64,000 bases of DNA from Linum tenue (taxonomy: Eukaryota; Streptophyta; Magnoliopsida; Malpighiales; Linaceae), in the NCBI GenBank assembly GCA_946122785.1, contig CAMGYJ010000002.1:39458495-39522494 (forward strand). Reading direction: 5' to 3'. Positions 55,238 to 64,000 of this stretch are shown one piece after another; position 1 is the first letter of the stretch; every line of letters starts with the position of its first letter. A program made the translations under genes and the position numbers. Below the pieces are notes generated by a model. That model was given only the letters and a program-made list of their open reading frames with translations, did not search any database and was not told the DNA's origin.

Positions 55238-55690
55238 CATGGCCGGTAAGAGCCGGGCTCCCGCAAAATCTGTGCTAGGTGGGAGCCCCCGTTTTCTGTA
55301 GAATCAGGTTGGAACCCGGGAAAAAAGAAAACAAAGAAAAACAGAAAAACAAGCAAAAAGAAGAAAGAAAAGGGTTCCAACCATCTTCAAAAAGAAAATC
55401 GATCACCTTGAATTAATGTGAGTCCATGATCTTTTGTTTTTGAGAGTCTCTTCATCCACGATTCATTTGTCCTCTGTTCACTATTTACCATGATGCCGAC
55501 TCGGGACTAGTGTTCTCGTCGAAGAAGCTATGAGATGACTTGTGCGTCGGTTGACCTCGTAAGTTGCTAAATGATCTAGGAAGTCCTCTACCTACGATCG
55601 AGTTGTTTGTCGCTATAGAGGTCTGGAGAGCTGCATTGGTTTGAGTTAGGTTTGCTTGGGGAGAAGCAAACGGTTAAGTGTGGGGGAGTT
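55238..55690 (+). promoter_or_regulatory. Level 2 3' internal end: hairpins and PPT
   Basis: After the target duplicate CATGG come GGGCTCCC/GGGAGCCC (55255-55262, 55281-55288), then H3: GGTTGGAACCC (55307-55317) and GGGTTCCAACC (55372-55382) around a 54-nt A-rich loop. H4 is GTTTGCTTG-GGGA-GAAGCAAAC (55650-55671, one mismatch). The PPT GTTAAGTGTGGGGGAGTT (55673-55690) abuts the right LTR. Confidence 0.8.
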
Positions 55691-57055
55691 TGATAGACCG
55701 ATAATTATACATGTTTTCACCCCTATTCTGAAGCCGTTTGTGATGAGGAATCTCGTGTTTTAAGCCGATTTCACGCTAGGTTGTGTGTTTATGTCATATT
55801 TCAGGACCCGGCGTTGGAATCGAGGCGGAGAAACGAGTTCTGGATCGAAAGGAGCGAAGTTGGGAAGAAGGAGGCTGGAGAACCAAAATACCCGGCCAAA
55901 GGCAGAAATACCCGACCGGGTATTTTCTGTCCATGGTCGGGTATTTTTCCTTTGGGCGCCCCGTGAGAAACAGAGGGGGGCCCGGGCAAAATGGCTAAAA
56001 TCCCCGGTCGGGGATTATGGAGAGTGACCGGGGATTTTCCCTTAAATGAAACGGCGAGTTTTGTAAATACCCGGTCGAAACCCAAAATACCCGACCGGGT
56101 ATTTCGACCGGGTATCGCGACCAGGCAGCTGATAAAAGGAAGAAGAAGGCCAACATTGAAGGGTTCCGAGTTTTTGAGAGAGAAATCGATTCCTAGAGAA
56201 AGAAAGCGACGAACCAGAGTTCTCAAGTGCCATAGCTTGATCTTCATCACCATTGGAGCCCGGCTTGAGCTTGGAGAAGTGCCGATTAACCGTCAAGGAG
56301 CAGAAATCCATCTTCACAGTATGATTTCCGCGTCTGAATCTGCTTTTGCTTCTTTCTCTATGGAGTAGTTCCCCCATTCATCTGGGTATGGGGAACCCTA
56401 GAATTGTATGCTAGGTCTGATTGTATGAACCCAAGTACAGAGTTTGTGAATTGATTATATTCGATTCAGGTTTGAATGATTGAATGACTTGAATCCTGAT
56501 CAAATTCCTGTTGTTTCTGCTTTGACCTAGAACGAGAATATCTGCCTAGGTTGATAGAGTATCCTTAATCGAAGGTGGTGAATTGGTGACTTTAGTCGAG
56601 GAGCCAATTCGCTATTCTGTACCGAATTCCATTCGGTAGTGGAGGTTTGGTACGTTAGGGCCTCAATCTGTTTACTCCAGTGGAGGTTAGTCGCCCGCTA
56701 GAGACTCAGATTGAGAGGGTCTGGAGACCTTTAGTCGAGACTTCAGGCTAATTAAGAACCTTCCGCAGTATAACTTTCATGAAAACTGAACTTGGTAAAT
56801 TGCAATCTGACTTAACTGCAGTCTAGGGGGAACCATATCCGGGTGACCTCTCTTGACTTGACAACAACCGTTTACTTGCCTTGTGTTTTTGTTTGCTTGA
56901 GTTTGCACTAAAAGTTCACTGCTAGATAACGAGAATTCACCGAGTAGTCATCACATCTAGGACCCGGGTTGACAATAAAACCCAAACTCGCTATACTACG
57001 CTTTAGGAAGTGGTTACACTTGGCCATTTTCTAGAGTGACACTAGGAGTGAGTCA
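55691..57055 (+). repeat. Level 2 right LTR
   Basis: Same length and termini as the left LTR; the dyad cluster is intact at about 55887-56120. Confidence 0.95.
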
Positions 57056-57060
57056 GGGAT

Positions 57061-57693
57061 CTTGATTGTAATTACTTGGGATTGTTATACTGATTGGTTA
57101 TAATCGATTGATGCATGATTCATTGAGTCAATTGAAGTATGATCATCTTTTCTTGATTTCTGCTGCAACCTGAGAGAATTTGATTAGGTTGTTAGAGCTT
57201 CATCAATCGGTAGTGGTAGATTGGTTATACGAGAGTTAATCGATTTACTGCTTTGTACTTGAACCCAATTCCAGTAGTGGAGTTATGTGCTTATTGCCTT
57301 AGCAGTCTATCCCGGTGAAGGTTAGTCGCCTGCCGATTAGCCTGCCTGAGAGGGCTTGGTCAGCTTATGAGATTCCAAGCTACTTTCGGATCTTCCGCAG
57401 TTTAACCAACAGTTAATCAACCCAGGGTAATTACAACCTCGACCTAACTAAGGAGCTAGGGGGACTCATTCTCGAGTGACTCTTCCCTTGCTAAAGAACT
57501 TTGAACAATTTCCTGTTTTGTTACTGCTTTTAGTTAAAATCACAATCACTCGACTTAGTTTGCTAGATAATAAATAATCACGGAGTAGGCAGTAGATCTA
57601 GACCCCGGGTTGACAAATAGAGCTTGCCACTTACTGCATTTCCGGACTGCGATTACACTTGGTCGCAGTTTGATGTTGTGTTTTAGCGTGTCA
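57061..57693 (+). repeat. Level 1 right LTR, second part
   Basis: It continues the LTR after the Level 2 target duplication and ends GCGTGTCA, followed by GTTGC. Confidence 0.85.
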
Positions 57694-57698
57694 GTTGC

Positions 57699-58034
57699 CT
57701 CCCAACAAGCTCTAGTTTAACATCCCCAGCTCGACGTTGTGAATCTTTCATGCTAGAGATCATGAATCCTCTGAGATTGGATCCACTACGGTCTCGGGAC
57801 GAGGCTTTTCACCTCCCATCTTAAGCTCCAAAGTATGGCCCTCTTGGCTGGGCACCTTCGCTTTACCCTTGTTTTTCTTTTGGGTAAAGGTGTGGCTCAT
57901 CTTTGCATGCAAGTTCCCTTTTTCCTCCCTTCGGGTTTGGTACCCTCCTTAGATCCCTGTTTCACATCATTACAAGGAGCGAGCACTAGTGGGGTTCACC
58001 TTGAGTGGCTCACCTCCACTTCCAAACATACCAT
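57699..58034 (-). other. Level 0 region between protease and H1
   Basis: About 340 bp replace the RT-RNase H-integrase part expected here. In minus sense it ends GATGTTAAACTAGAGCTT, the usual lead-in to H1 (GTTGGGAGGCAAC, 57706-57694). Short frames only, Lys-rich (TQKKNKGKAK). Confidence 0.65.
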
Positions 58035-58510
58035 TCAATTCCACTTCTTTAACATCATGATTCTTACTCTTAGGGTCAACCGAAAAGGTAATTTTCCCTC
58101 TCCATCCCTCAAGATCAATGTACCCTCATTAACATCAATTAAATCCTTGACGGTGGCAAGGAAAGGGCGTCCTAATATGAGAGACATATCAACATCTTCA
58201 CCGATTTCAAGGATAATGAAATTCAGCGGATAATAAAATGTGCCCACTCTCACTAGAACATCCTCCACAATACCTCTAGGACTAATCACCGAACGGCAGG
58301 CAATTTAACCTCAACCTAGTGGGTGTCAATTCACCTAGGTTCAATTTCTTTTAAAGCTTAAATGGCATGATATTAATGCTTGCTCCTAAATTCGTCATTG
58401 AATTTTCTATATGGCATGTTTCGATGCAAAGAGGGATAGTAAAACTACCTGGATCTTGTTGCTTTTTAGCCAACTAATTCTAAATGAAGGTTGGGCACTC
58501 CTCGCCCAAG
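58035..58510 (-). pseudogene. Level 0 aspartic protease, mutated active site
   Basis: The minus strand reads QDPGSFTIPLCI, TNLGASINIMPFKL and, after a frame change, GIVEDVLVRVGTFYYPLNFI and LILGRPFLATVKDLIDV. This is the retropepsin order of Ty3 elements. The catalytic DLG reads NLG (AAT codon at 58392-58390), so the enzyme would be dead even without the frameshift. Confidence 0.75.
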
Positions 58511-59096
58511 GTGATGATAGCGAGGTCTTCAAACTTTTGGTTCTATGCAAGAAGCCCCTTTAGGTACTTGGCATGTACGCCATTGCCTCTAGGAAAGGAA
58601 TTGTGATATGGAGCTTCTTGAGCATCTCCATGAACTTTCCACACTCCGCCTCCAAACGGTCTTTGTGCACCCTTATATGGAAAGGGAGAGGAGGCTCGTA
58701 CTCAGCTACTAGTGTTGGCGATGCCTTCTTAGCCTCTCCACCCTCACCTTCTCAGAGTTCTTTCTCGTTGACCTTTGGAAGTGCATTTTCTTCTTCAATT
58801 ACCTCATTAGCAACAACATCCGGATTTACCTTCCCGCTCCTCAAGAGAATAGCATTTCAATTGGCATTTTGATCCTCAGGGTTGGCAATAGTTTGGATAG
58901 GTAGAGCTCCCCTCAGTCTTTCGATAAGGATCCCAGCAAGATTTTCGATTTGAGTCTCCAAGTTTTGAAGACTTGTTTGATGGCTTCTTAGACCTTGCCT
59001 CAATCGAACTAAACTTGTGTGTTGCTATATCCATGAATTGCTCAATCTTCTCGAACTTCTGTGAGCTTGTACTTACAAAAATGGTAACTAGGTCTT
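58511..59096 (-). other. Level 0 gag-protease spacer, degraded
   Basis: It corresponds to the low-complexity gag C-terminus of relatives; only short broken frames are seen. Confidence 0.5.
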
Positions 59097-59660
59097 CTAG
59101 TTTTGCAAACTTGTCGGGTAGTTATTGGAACCCTTGACCACCTTGCGGTTGAAATTGTTGTTGTTGTTGGAAGTTTGAGCCTTGTAATTTGGGCCTTTGT
59201 TGAATAAAAGGAGGCATTGGTTGAAAAATTCTCGTAAGTCCTTGGAAATTGGGGGCTCTTGGATTTCTCGGGGAAGACCATGGGAAGTTGAGATGATTGC
59301 GCCACCCCAAATTGTAAGTGTTGCCATAGGCATTGTTGTTTTGCCCCTAGCATTGACAATGAATCTCACTTGCTCTTCCGGGGTGCTTGCTTCCTTCGGC
59401 AATTGGCACTCCGCAATCTCATGGTTGTTGCTCAAACACCAATCATACACCATCACCTGCTTCTTCCCTTGCTTCTTATCTTTAAGAAGTTCAGTTATCA
59501 ACAAGAGGCAAGTGATTCTCCTTAACCTGTCATAGTAGGCTTCAGCTCCTAAATAGAATGCACTTTTAGCCTGTAACGCCATATCCATGCCACCCAAAAG
59601 CTCCCCTGCATGAAAAGCATCCACAAGAGGCGAGCTATGCAAGCTACGTTCCAGGTTCAA
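59097..59660 (-). pseudogene. Level 0 gag, C-terminal part
   Basis: Open for 187 codons. LVDAFHAGELLGG followed by EAYYDRLRRI matches the end of the Retrotrans_gag domain. The knuckle reads YDWCLSNNHEIAEC, with the first Cys changed to Tyr. An Asn/Gln-rich tail (NNNNNFNRK) follows. The N-terminal half is missing because LINE sequence starts at about 59661. Confidence 0.75.
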
Positions 59661-59667
59661 AGGTATC

Positions 59668-61440
59668 TTAGCCCATACCTCCCTCTCTTTTCAACACAAC
59701 TAATAGATCCCAGGTAACCTTTGCTTTTCCTGTGCCTTCTCCAAACCATAAGAAGTCTAAACAGATCGTATGAATACGCTCAATTACCTTCTTAGGTAGA
59801 ACAAATATAGTCATCCAATACTGGTGAAGAGAATATAAGACAAAAGAGACAAGTTGGAGGCGCCCCGCATAGGACAACTTGCCTGCCCTCCATCCCCTAA
59901 TCCGACTAGTTAATCGATCAACCAAAACTTCACATTCTCTGTTATTAAACTTGCCAGAGATCATAGGTAAATCCAGATAGCGAACAGGCAAGTGACTCTC
60001 CTTAAAACCCGTAAGAAGTAAAGCATTTTCCTCCTATTGGATGGCCTGACCGCCAAAAAACACTTCACATTTATTCGGATTGCACTTCAAACCAGACATC
60101 CAATAAAACTACTCAAGCAAGCCCTTTACTCTGTTTATTGCTCTTGTCGATCCCTCAGTGAAGATGAGCAAATCATCCGCAAAACATAGATGCGTCAGAT
60201 TTAACTCCTTATAGTGAGGGTGATTGGGAGACTAAGTTGTTGAGCTGTCTCATCAAGCAAGCCAGTTAGCGGTTCTAAGGCAATTGTAAACAGGTATGGG
60301 GAGAGGGGATCTCCCTGTCTAACTCCCTTCTTAGCTTCAAAATTCCCAAACAGAGCACCAAATAAACTCACACTAAAGAAGGCAGTACTGAGACAAGCAC
60401 AAATCCAACTCATATAAACCTCGGGGAAATCCATAGCTTGCATTACCATAAAAAGATACTCCCAATCAATCGAGTCAAAATCCTTCTGGAAATCTATCTT
60501 TATCGCAATTCTAGAGGCAATGTTTCTATTGGAGTAGTTCTGAACAATTTCTTGAGCCATTAAAATGTTATCAATGATACTTCTGCCTTTTATGACTGCA
60601 GACTGATTCTGACTTATGACATAGGGAAGAACTTTTTGAATTCTATTTGGTAGGACTTTGGATGCAATCTTATAGAAAATATTTATACAAGCAATAGGTC
60701 TAAAAGTTGTCAACCTATCTACATTCAAAGTCTTAGGAGCTAAATTCAATGAAGCAGTTAGACCTGGCAATCAGGTCGGTTTGGATAATTTTGGTTGGAA
60801 ATTTTGGTTATGGGCCGGGTCATGTTTGGTTGGCTTATTTCAGGTCAAATATTGACCCAACCCATTCGATTTCGGGTCAGGTTACAGGTCATGTCGGGTT
60901 CAGAGCGTTCTCAGAAACAATATCAAACATGCTTCATATTTTCGTTAAGAACACAAATTTTCACATATGCATGACAATAGTTTACCTAACACATGTCAAT
61001 TAACATATTATCAAATCCTTCCACGCTAATGAAGTAAAATATAAATTGCGCGAATCATCAAAAAACAATCACAAGAGTAATACTACTACAAGAAACACAT
61101 GATATTTGATTATCCTTAAACTCCAAACAAGTCATTCAAATCCTTGTGATTTTTTTTAAGCATCTCACCAATTTATGTGTGATTTTATCATATTTTGGGA
61201 GTAATATATTAAATGGAACGGGTCTAATGGGTCGACCCGCTAACCCACCCAACCCGACCCAAAAAATCACGGGTTATTGGGTTTGAGTCATTCGGATTTC
61301 GGGTTACAAAAATTTGTAGTTTTCGGGCAGTTTCAGGTCAGGTCAACTGGTCGGGTTGTAATTTGCCAGGTCTAGAAGCAGTGTTCATACCTCTAGGCAT
61401 GGACTTGGAGTTGATAAGGAAGATGTACGCCACAATTTCT
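59668..61440 (-). pseudogene. LINE reverse transcriptase fragment
   Basis: Minus-strand frames read INSKSMPRGMNTA (before the hAT insertion), then NVDRLTTFRPIACINIFYKI, SAVIKGRSIIDNILMAQEIV, KIDFQKDFDSIDWEYL, KKGVRQGDPLSPYLFTIAL, and further left LDLPMISGKFN and GWRAGKLSYAGRLQLV, ending KREGGMG. These are RT palm and thumb blocks; in KDFDS the usual Ala is Asp. The YADD region around 60190 is broken. Neither 5' nor 3' end is present; it is cut by Level 0 sequence at about 59661. Confidence 0.8.
60759..61374. mobile_element. Non-autonomous hAT element (616 bp)
   Basis: Perfect 12-bp inverted ends TAGACCTGGCAA and TTGCCAGGTCTA are flanked by an 8-bp target duplication GAAGCAGT (60751-60758, 61375-61382), the hAT hallmark. 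Subterminal GGTCGGGT and CCCGACCC words repeat near both ends. No transposase. Deleting it and one target copy joins the LINE RT frame. Confidence 0.92.
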
Positions 61441-62114
61441 TTTCTCGGTAATTGGAACATTCTTATTAAGCCCTCTTGACTAAGACCAGCCAAGCATCGA
61501 AAATAATACAAGTCTAACTAGCTGGGAAGACAGGCCTCCGCCAGCAACTCTCAAATGAGCAAACCACTATTTGCAAGATCTGAACAAAATCACTATTGCC
61601 TAAGCTATACAATTTGATATCCTCACGAATAGCATTGATTAGTGCACAAGAACTACTGTGATTACCTCTAAACACCCTTGGGCAACGCTATTTCCAAATC
61701 ATGCTAATAGTCCAACACTAGACAGCGCCAAACACTCGGCCAGCAGCCCCTGACTTACTCACTCTGCTGCATATATATGCTAAACAACCATACCAGTCTC
61801 TTGGCCAACTGCACTAGGTATCACAAAGCAGACCTGAAAAGACCCGAGTCAATAATCCCCCATTCAATCAGCTTATCATGCGTTCTTATTCTGTTTTAAA
61901 ATATCAGCCAAGCCAAGAATCTATACTTTTGAATACAGTATTTTCCCCACCAGAGATTATACCATAAGACTGTTGGACCTCTCTCTCGAATAGACTTCCA
62001 GATGGTTTTGACAAAAAATTTCGTCATTAACTTCCCTTCCCGCAGAATCTGCCCAACACTTTGAACCGTAAACCAAAATTGAAACCAAGGTCTCACTAAA
62101 GCATTCCTCTCCAA
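61441..62114 (-). pseudogene. LINE ORF2 C-terminal fragment (zf-RVT region)
   Basis: The minus strand reads TKFFVKTIWKSI, TVLWYNLWW, KYRFLAWL and then KLIEWGIID, the W-K-LW and Wl-kL-T-dRL-WGI pattern of zf-RVT domains. Further left FRGNHSSSCALINAIRED is typical of the extreme C-terminus. It lies upstream, in LINE sense, of an RT fragment, so it belongs to a different LINE copy or reflects rearrangement. Confidence 0.65.
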
Positions 62115-62194
62115 TCTCCAGAACCAGTAGAAGTGCTTTTAATGATGAAATTTTATGTGATAGTATTCTTGGCACAATTTTGATGTCATGCATA

Positions 62195-63845
62195 TAAAGA
62201 AAATTTTCTTTGATAGTATTCTTGGCACCATTATGAATATTGATGGCAAAACAAAACATGGTTTAAGTGTCCGTCGTGAGTTGGAGGAGTTGGGTATAAG
62301 AAAAGAACTTCTCTTATAGAGAGAAATGGGAGAATAGAGTTATCGAGCTTCCTATAGCTTGACAATGGATGAGAAGAAGACTTTGTGCCAATTTCTATCA
62401 AAATTAAGGATACACGATGATTACTCTGCAAGTATGGCACGTTATCTCAATGTTGACGATCAAAATATTTTGGGATGTTATTACTGCTGGCAGCCCGTGA
62501 CTTATTTCCAAAGTTAATATCTGATGCATTGATTGAGTTCAACAATTTTTTCATGGAGTCTCATATTTCCACAATCATCTGTAAATGTATTATCATTCAA
62601 CTATTTTAATTATATTACTAACAATTTACAGCAATAATTATAAATACTTAATTCATATTTTTTATACAATATATGTACTTGAAGAAGTTAAAAAGGTTAT
62701 GTTCGTAACAAGGCGCATATAAAGGGATCCATCATTGAAGCTTATATTGGTGATGAATGCATTGCATTTTGCTTACATTACTTGACTAGAGTGGAAACGA
62801 TTTTTAATTAGCCAGAGAGAATGAAGATAGATTTTCATCTCATTCTTAGCCTCATGGGTTACTGTTGTTCTAGGTGTCGATTGTGCTATTGGTGTAAAGG
62901 ACAACATGAGAGACATGAATAATGCCTTGTGTAAAGCGACCACTTCTTATGTTCTACAAAACTCTTATGAGGTACATGATTTTAGAAGGTGTATAACAAC
63001 TTCGTTTATTTATGCATGGTACATACTAAAAATATTTTTTAATGAATTGAAGAAGTTTCATACAAATTAGTTAATAAAATCTATTTTATATGCATGTTAT
63101 AAATATCATAAGGAACTGTTAAGTACTCAAGGTACTGGTATAGTTGAAGAAGTGCATAAGCAGGAATTCTCTAAGTGCTTCTTATCGGAGGTACTTCACA
63201 TGTAATTAAACATTAAATTGGATATATAAATTGTAAAAGAGCTTTCTAATTGAATCATTTTTTTACAATTACTGCATATTACAAGAATGCACAATGACAA
63301 AGTTGCTGTTTTGAATCATTCTCTGTTATCTTTAGCTCGAGAACCAGACAAACGAGTATTGCACTACACAAGTTATTGCATCAATGGATTCAGAATTCAC
63401 ACTAGAGAACAAGAGACAACCAAAATGAGTCAGAACAATTGTGTCTTGGTGAGAGGGGAGAACGATTGTGGAATTCCTTATTATGCGTTCTCACTGATAT
63501 CATTGAGCTTTGTTATACGGAAAGGCTTCGAGTTGTGCTATTTCAATGTAAATGGTATAACACAACTCGAGAAGGTGTTGGTTATAAGAAGGATGGACAT
63601 GGTATTATTAACTATTATATAATACGTAAGGTTAGAACTAATGAGCCATTTGTTCTTGCAAGTCAAGCAATTCAAGTTTATTATGTGTAGTCTTTGAGAG
63701 ATCCTGTTTGGGAAACCGTTGTGGAAACAAGACCAAGAAATTTACCAAGAAGACAACATTTTCATTGATCCTCACACTATCCAAAATGAGGGAAATGATG
63801 AAATAAACTGGATTCGAGCATGGTTTGAAGATGAAGAGTAATTTA
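62195..63845 (+). pseudogene. CACTA (En/Spm) transposase region, DUF4218 and DUF4216 remnants
   Basis: CACTA elements encode a TNP2-type transposase; plant copies carry DUF4218 and DUF4216 domains downstream of the catalytic core. Here 62230-62560 reads MNIDGKTKHGLSVRRELEEL, TMDEKKTLCQFLSKLRIHDD and DLFPKLISDALIEFNNFF (DUF4218); 62680-62810 reads YKGSIIEAYIGDECIAFCLH. DUF4216 spans 63300-63700: YTSYCINGFRIHTREQ, IIELCYTERLRVVLFQCKWY and EPFVLASQAIQVYYV. At least two frameshifts and several stops are present. The catalytic transposase domain and the CACTA termini are not in view. Confidence 0.75.
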
Positions 63846-64000
63846 ATTTTGTGATATTCTAATTTTATATCGGAACATATCACTTTCTTCCACGTTATTA
63901 GTCACTTCTATGATTATATGATACCTTCCATATTATCAACAGAGAATGGATTTTTGCAACATATAATCTTCTTGTCGTCACAAACAGCAAACATTTAATT

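Larger units (their letters stand above)
40404..57055 (+). mobile_element. Level 2: Athila/Tat-type element with gag-protease, no pol
   Basis: Two 1365-bp LTRs (40404-41768, 55691-57055) differ at roughly 20 positions by eye. The target duplication is GGGAT (40399-40403 and 57056-57060). Internal order: PBS, gag-protease frame with a fused integrase-tail remnant, H1, internal PPT, H2, (Level 3 insertion), A-rich hairpin, H4, PPT. RT, RNase H and integrase core are absent, as in terminal-repeat elements that carry only gag. It would rely on polymerase and integrase supplied in trans. Confidence 0.92.
39078..57693 (+). mobile_element. Level 1: deleted LTR retrotransposon
   Basis: Left LTR fragment 39078-39464 starts TGATAGCATCG; a short internal 3' end follows (39465-39658); then H4, PPT and a full right LTR (39700 to 57693, split by Level 2). 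The target duplication is GTTGC (39073-39077 and 57694-57698). Most of the left LTR and nearly the whole internal region, including PBS and genes, are deleted, so it is a relic. It inserted in the loop of the Level 0 H1 hairpin. Confidence 0.9.
33699..59660 (-). mobile_element. Level 0: Athila-like Ty3 element, host of the nest
   Basis: On the minus strand from right to left: gag end (59660-59097), protease (58510-58035), the H1 hairpin site (57706-57694, continuing at 39077), an ORF like the ATHILA ORF family (38007-37195), an internal PPT-like module, H4 hairpin, PPT and LTR (35098-33699). No RT, RNase H or integrase lies between protease and H1; only about 340 bp remain there. The left 5-bp flank is GTCTC. 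The 5' LTR and gag start are missing, because the right side runs into LINE sequence at about 59661. Confidence 0.75.

Overview
The window is nuclear DNA of a flowering plant, most likely a eudicot. The evidence is nested Ty3/gypsy LTR retrotransposons of the Athila/Tat type with a tRNA-Asp primer-binding site, plant L1-type LINEs with a DUF4283/zinc-knuckle ORF1 and a GDFN endonuclease, and CACTA, hAT and Tourist-like DNA transposons. I found no host protein gene, tRNA or rRNA. The species cannot be read from the sequence.

Layout. 1-6504 is AT-rich intergenic DNA with one Tourist-like MITE and a few microsatellites. 6505-7923 is a solo LTR on the minus strand. 8417-8640 is a LINE 3' end. 9036-10520 is the 5' part of a LINE. 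10519-11560 is an LTR fragment that carries a striking array of stem-loops. 11564-19931 is a pol-less Ty3-type element (Element I) whose 3' LTR holds a 2-kb solo LTR of another family with a second copy of the stem-loop array. 19932-28188 is an old plus-strand LINE, interrupted by an 880-bp CACTA element and by two almost identical LINE fragments in inverted orientation. 28670-33693 holds minus-strand copia and gag-protease remnants. 33699-59660 is a four-level nest. Level 0 is a minus-strand Athila-like element, cut by Level 1 (39078-57693, TSD GTTGC). Level 1 is cut by Level 2 (40404-57055, TSD GGGAT, two 1365-bp LTRs). Level 2 is cut by Level 3 (45603-55237, TSD CATGG), which is a tandem LTR-internal-LTR-internal-LTR array with an exact 4096-bp period. 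59668-62114 holds minus-strand LINE pieces, one split by a 616-bp hAT element. 62195-63845 is a decayed CACTA transposase region.

How the parts relate. Every Athila-like element here lacks reverse transcriptase, RNase H and integrase core. Level 2 keeps gag-protease plus an integrase-tail remnant, Level 0 keeps gag, a protease with a mutated active site and an ATHILA-ORF-like frame, and Element I and Level 3 share only an acidic orphan ORF. All would have to be mobilised in trans. What they share is mainly non-coding: the tRNA-Asp PBS, a duplicated polypurine-tract module and several stem-loops in the 3' half, some with compensatory changes in their stems.

The signals I would follow first are: (1) arrays of hairpins with a constant 19-nt loop and covarying stems in one LTR family; (2) dyads with a constant CG-(AC/GT)-CG core and family-specific arms in five LTR groups; (3) the conserved hairpin set of the pol-less elements. 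All comparisons were made by eye; no database search or folding was run.
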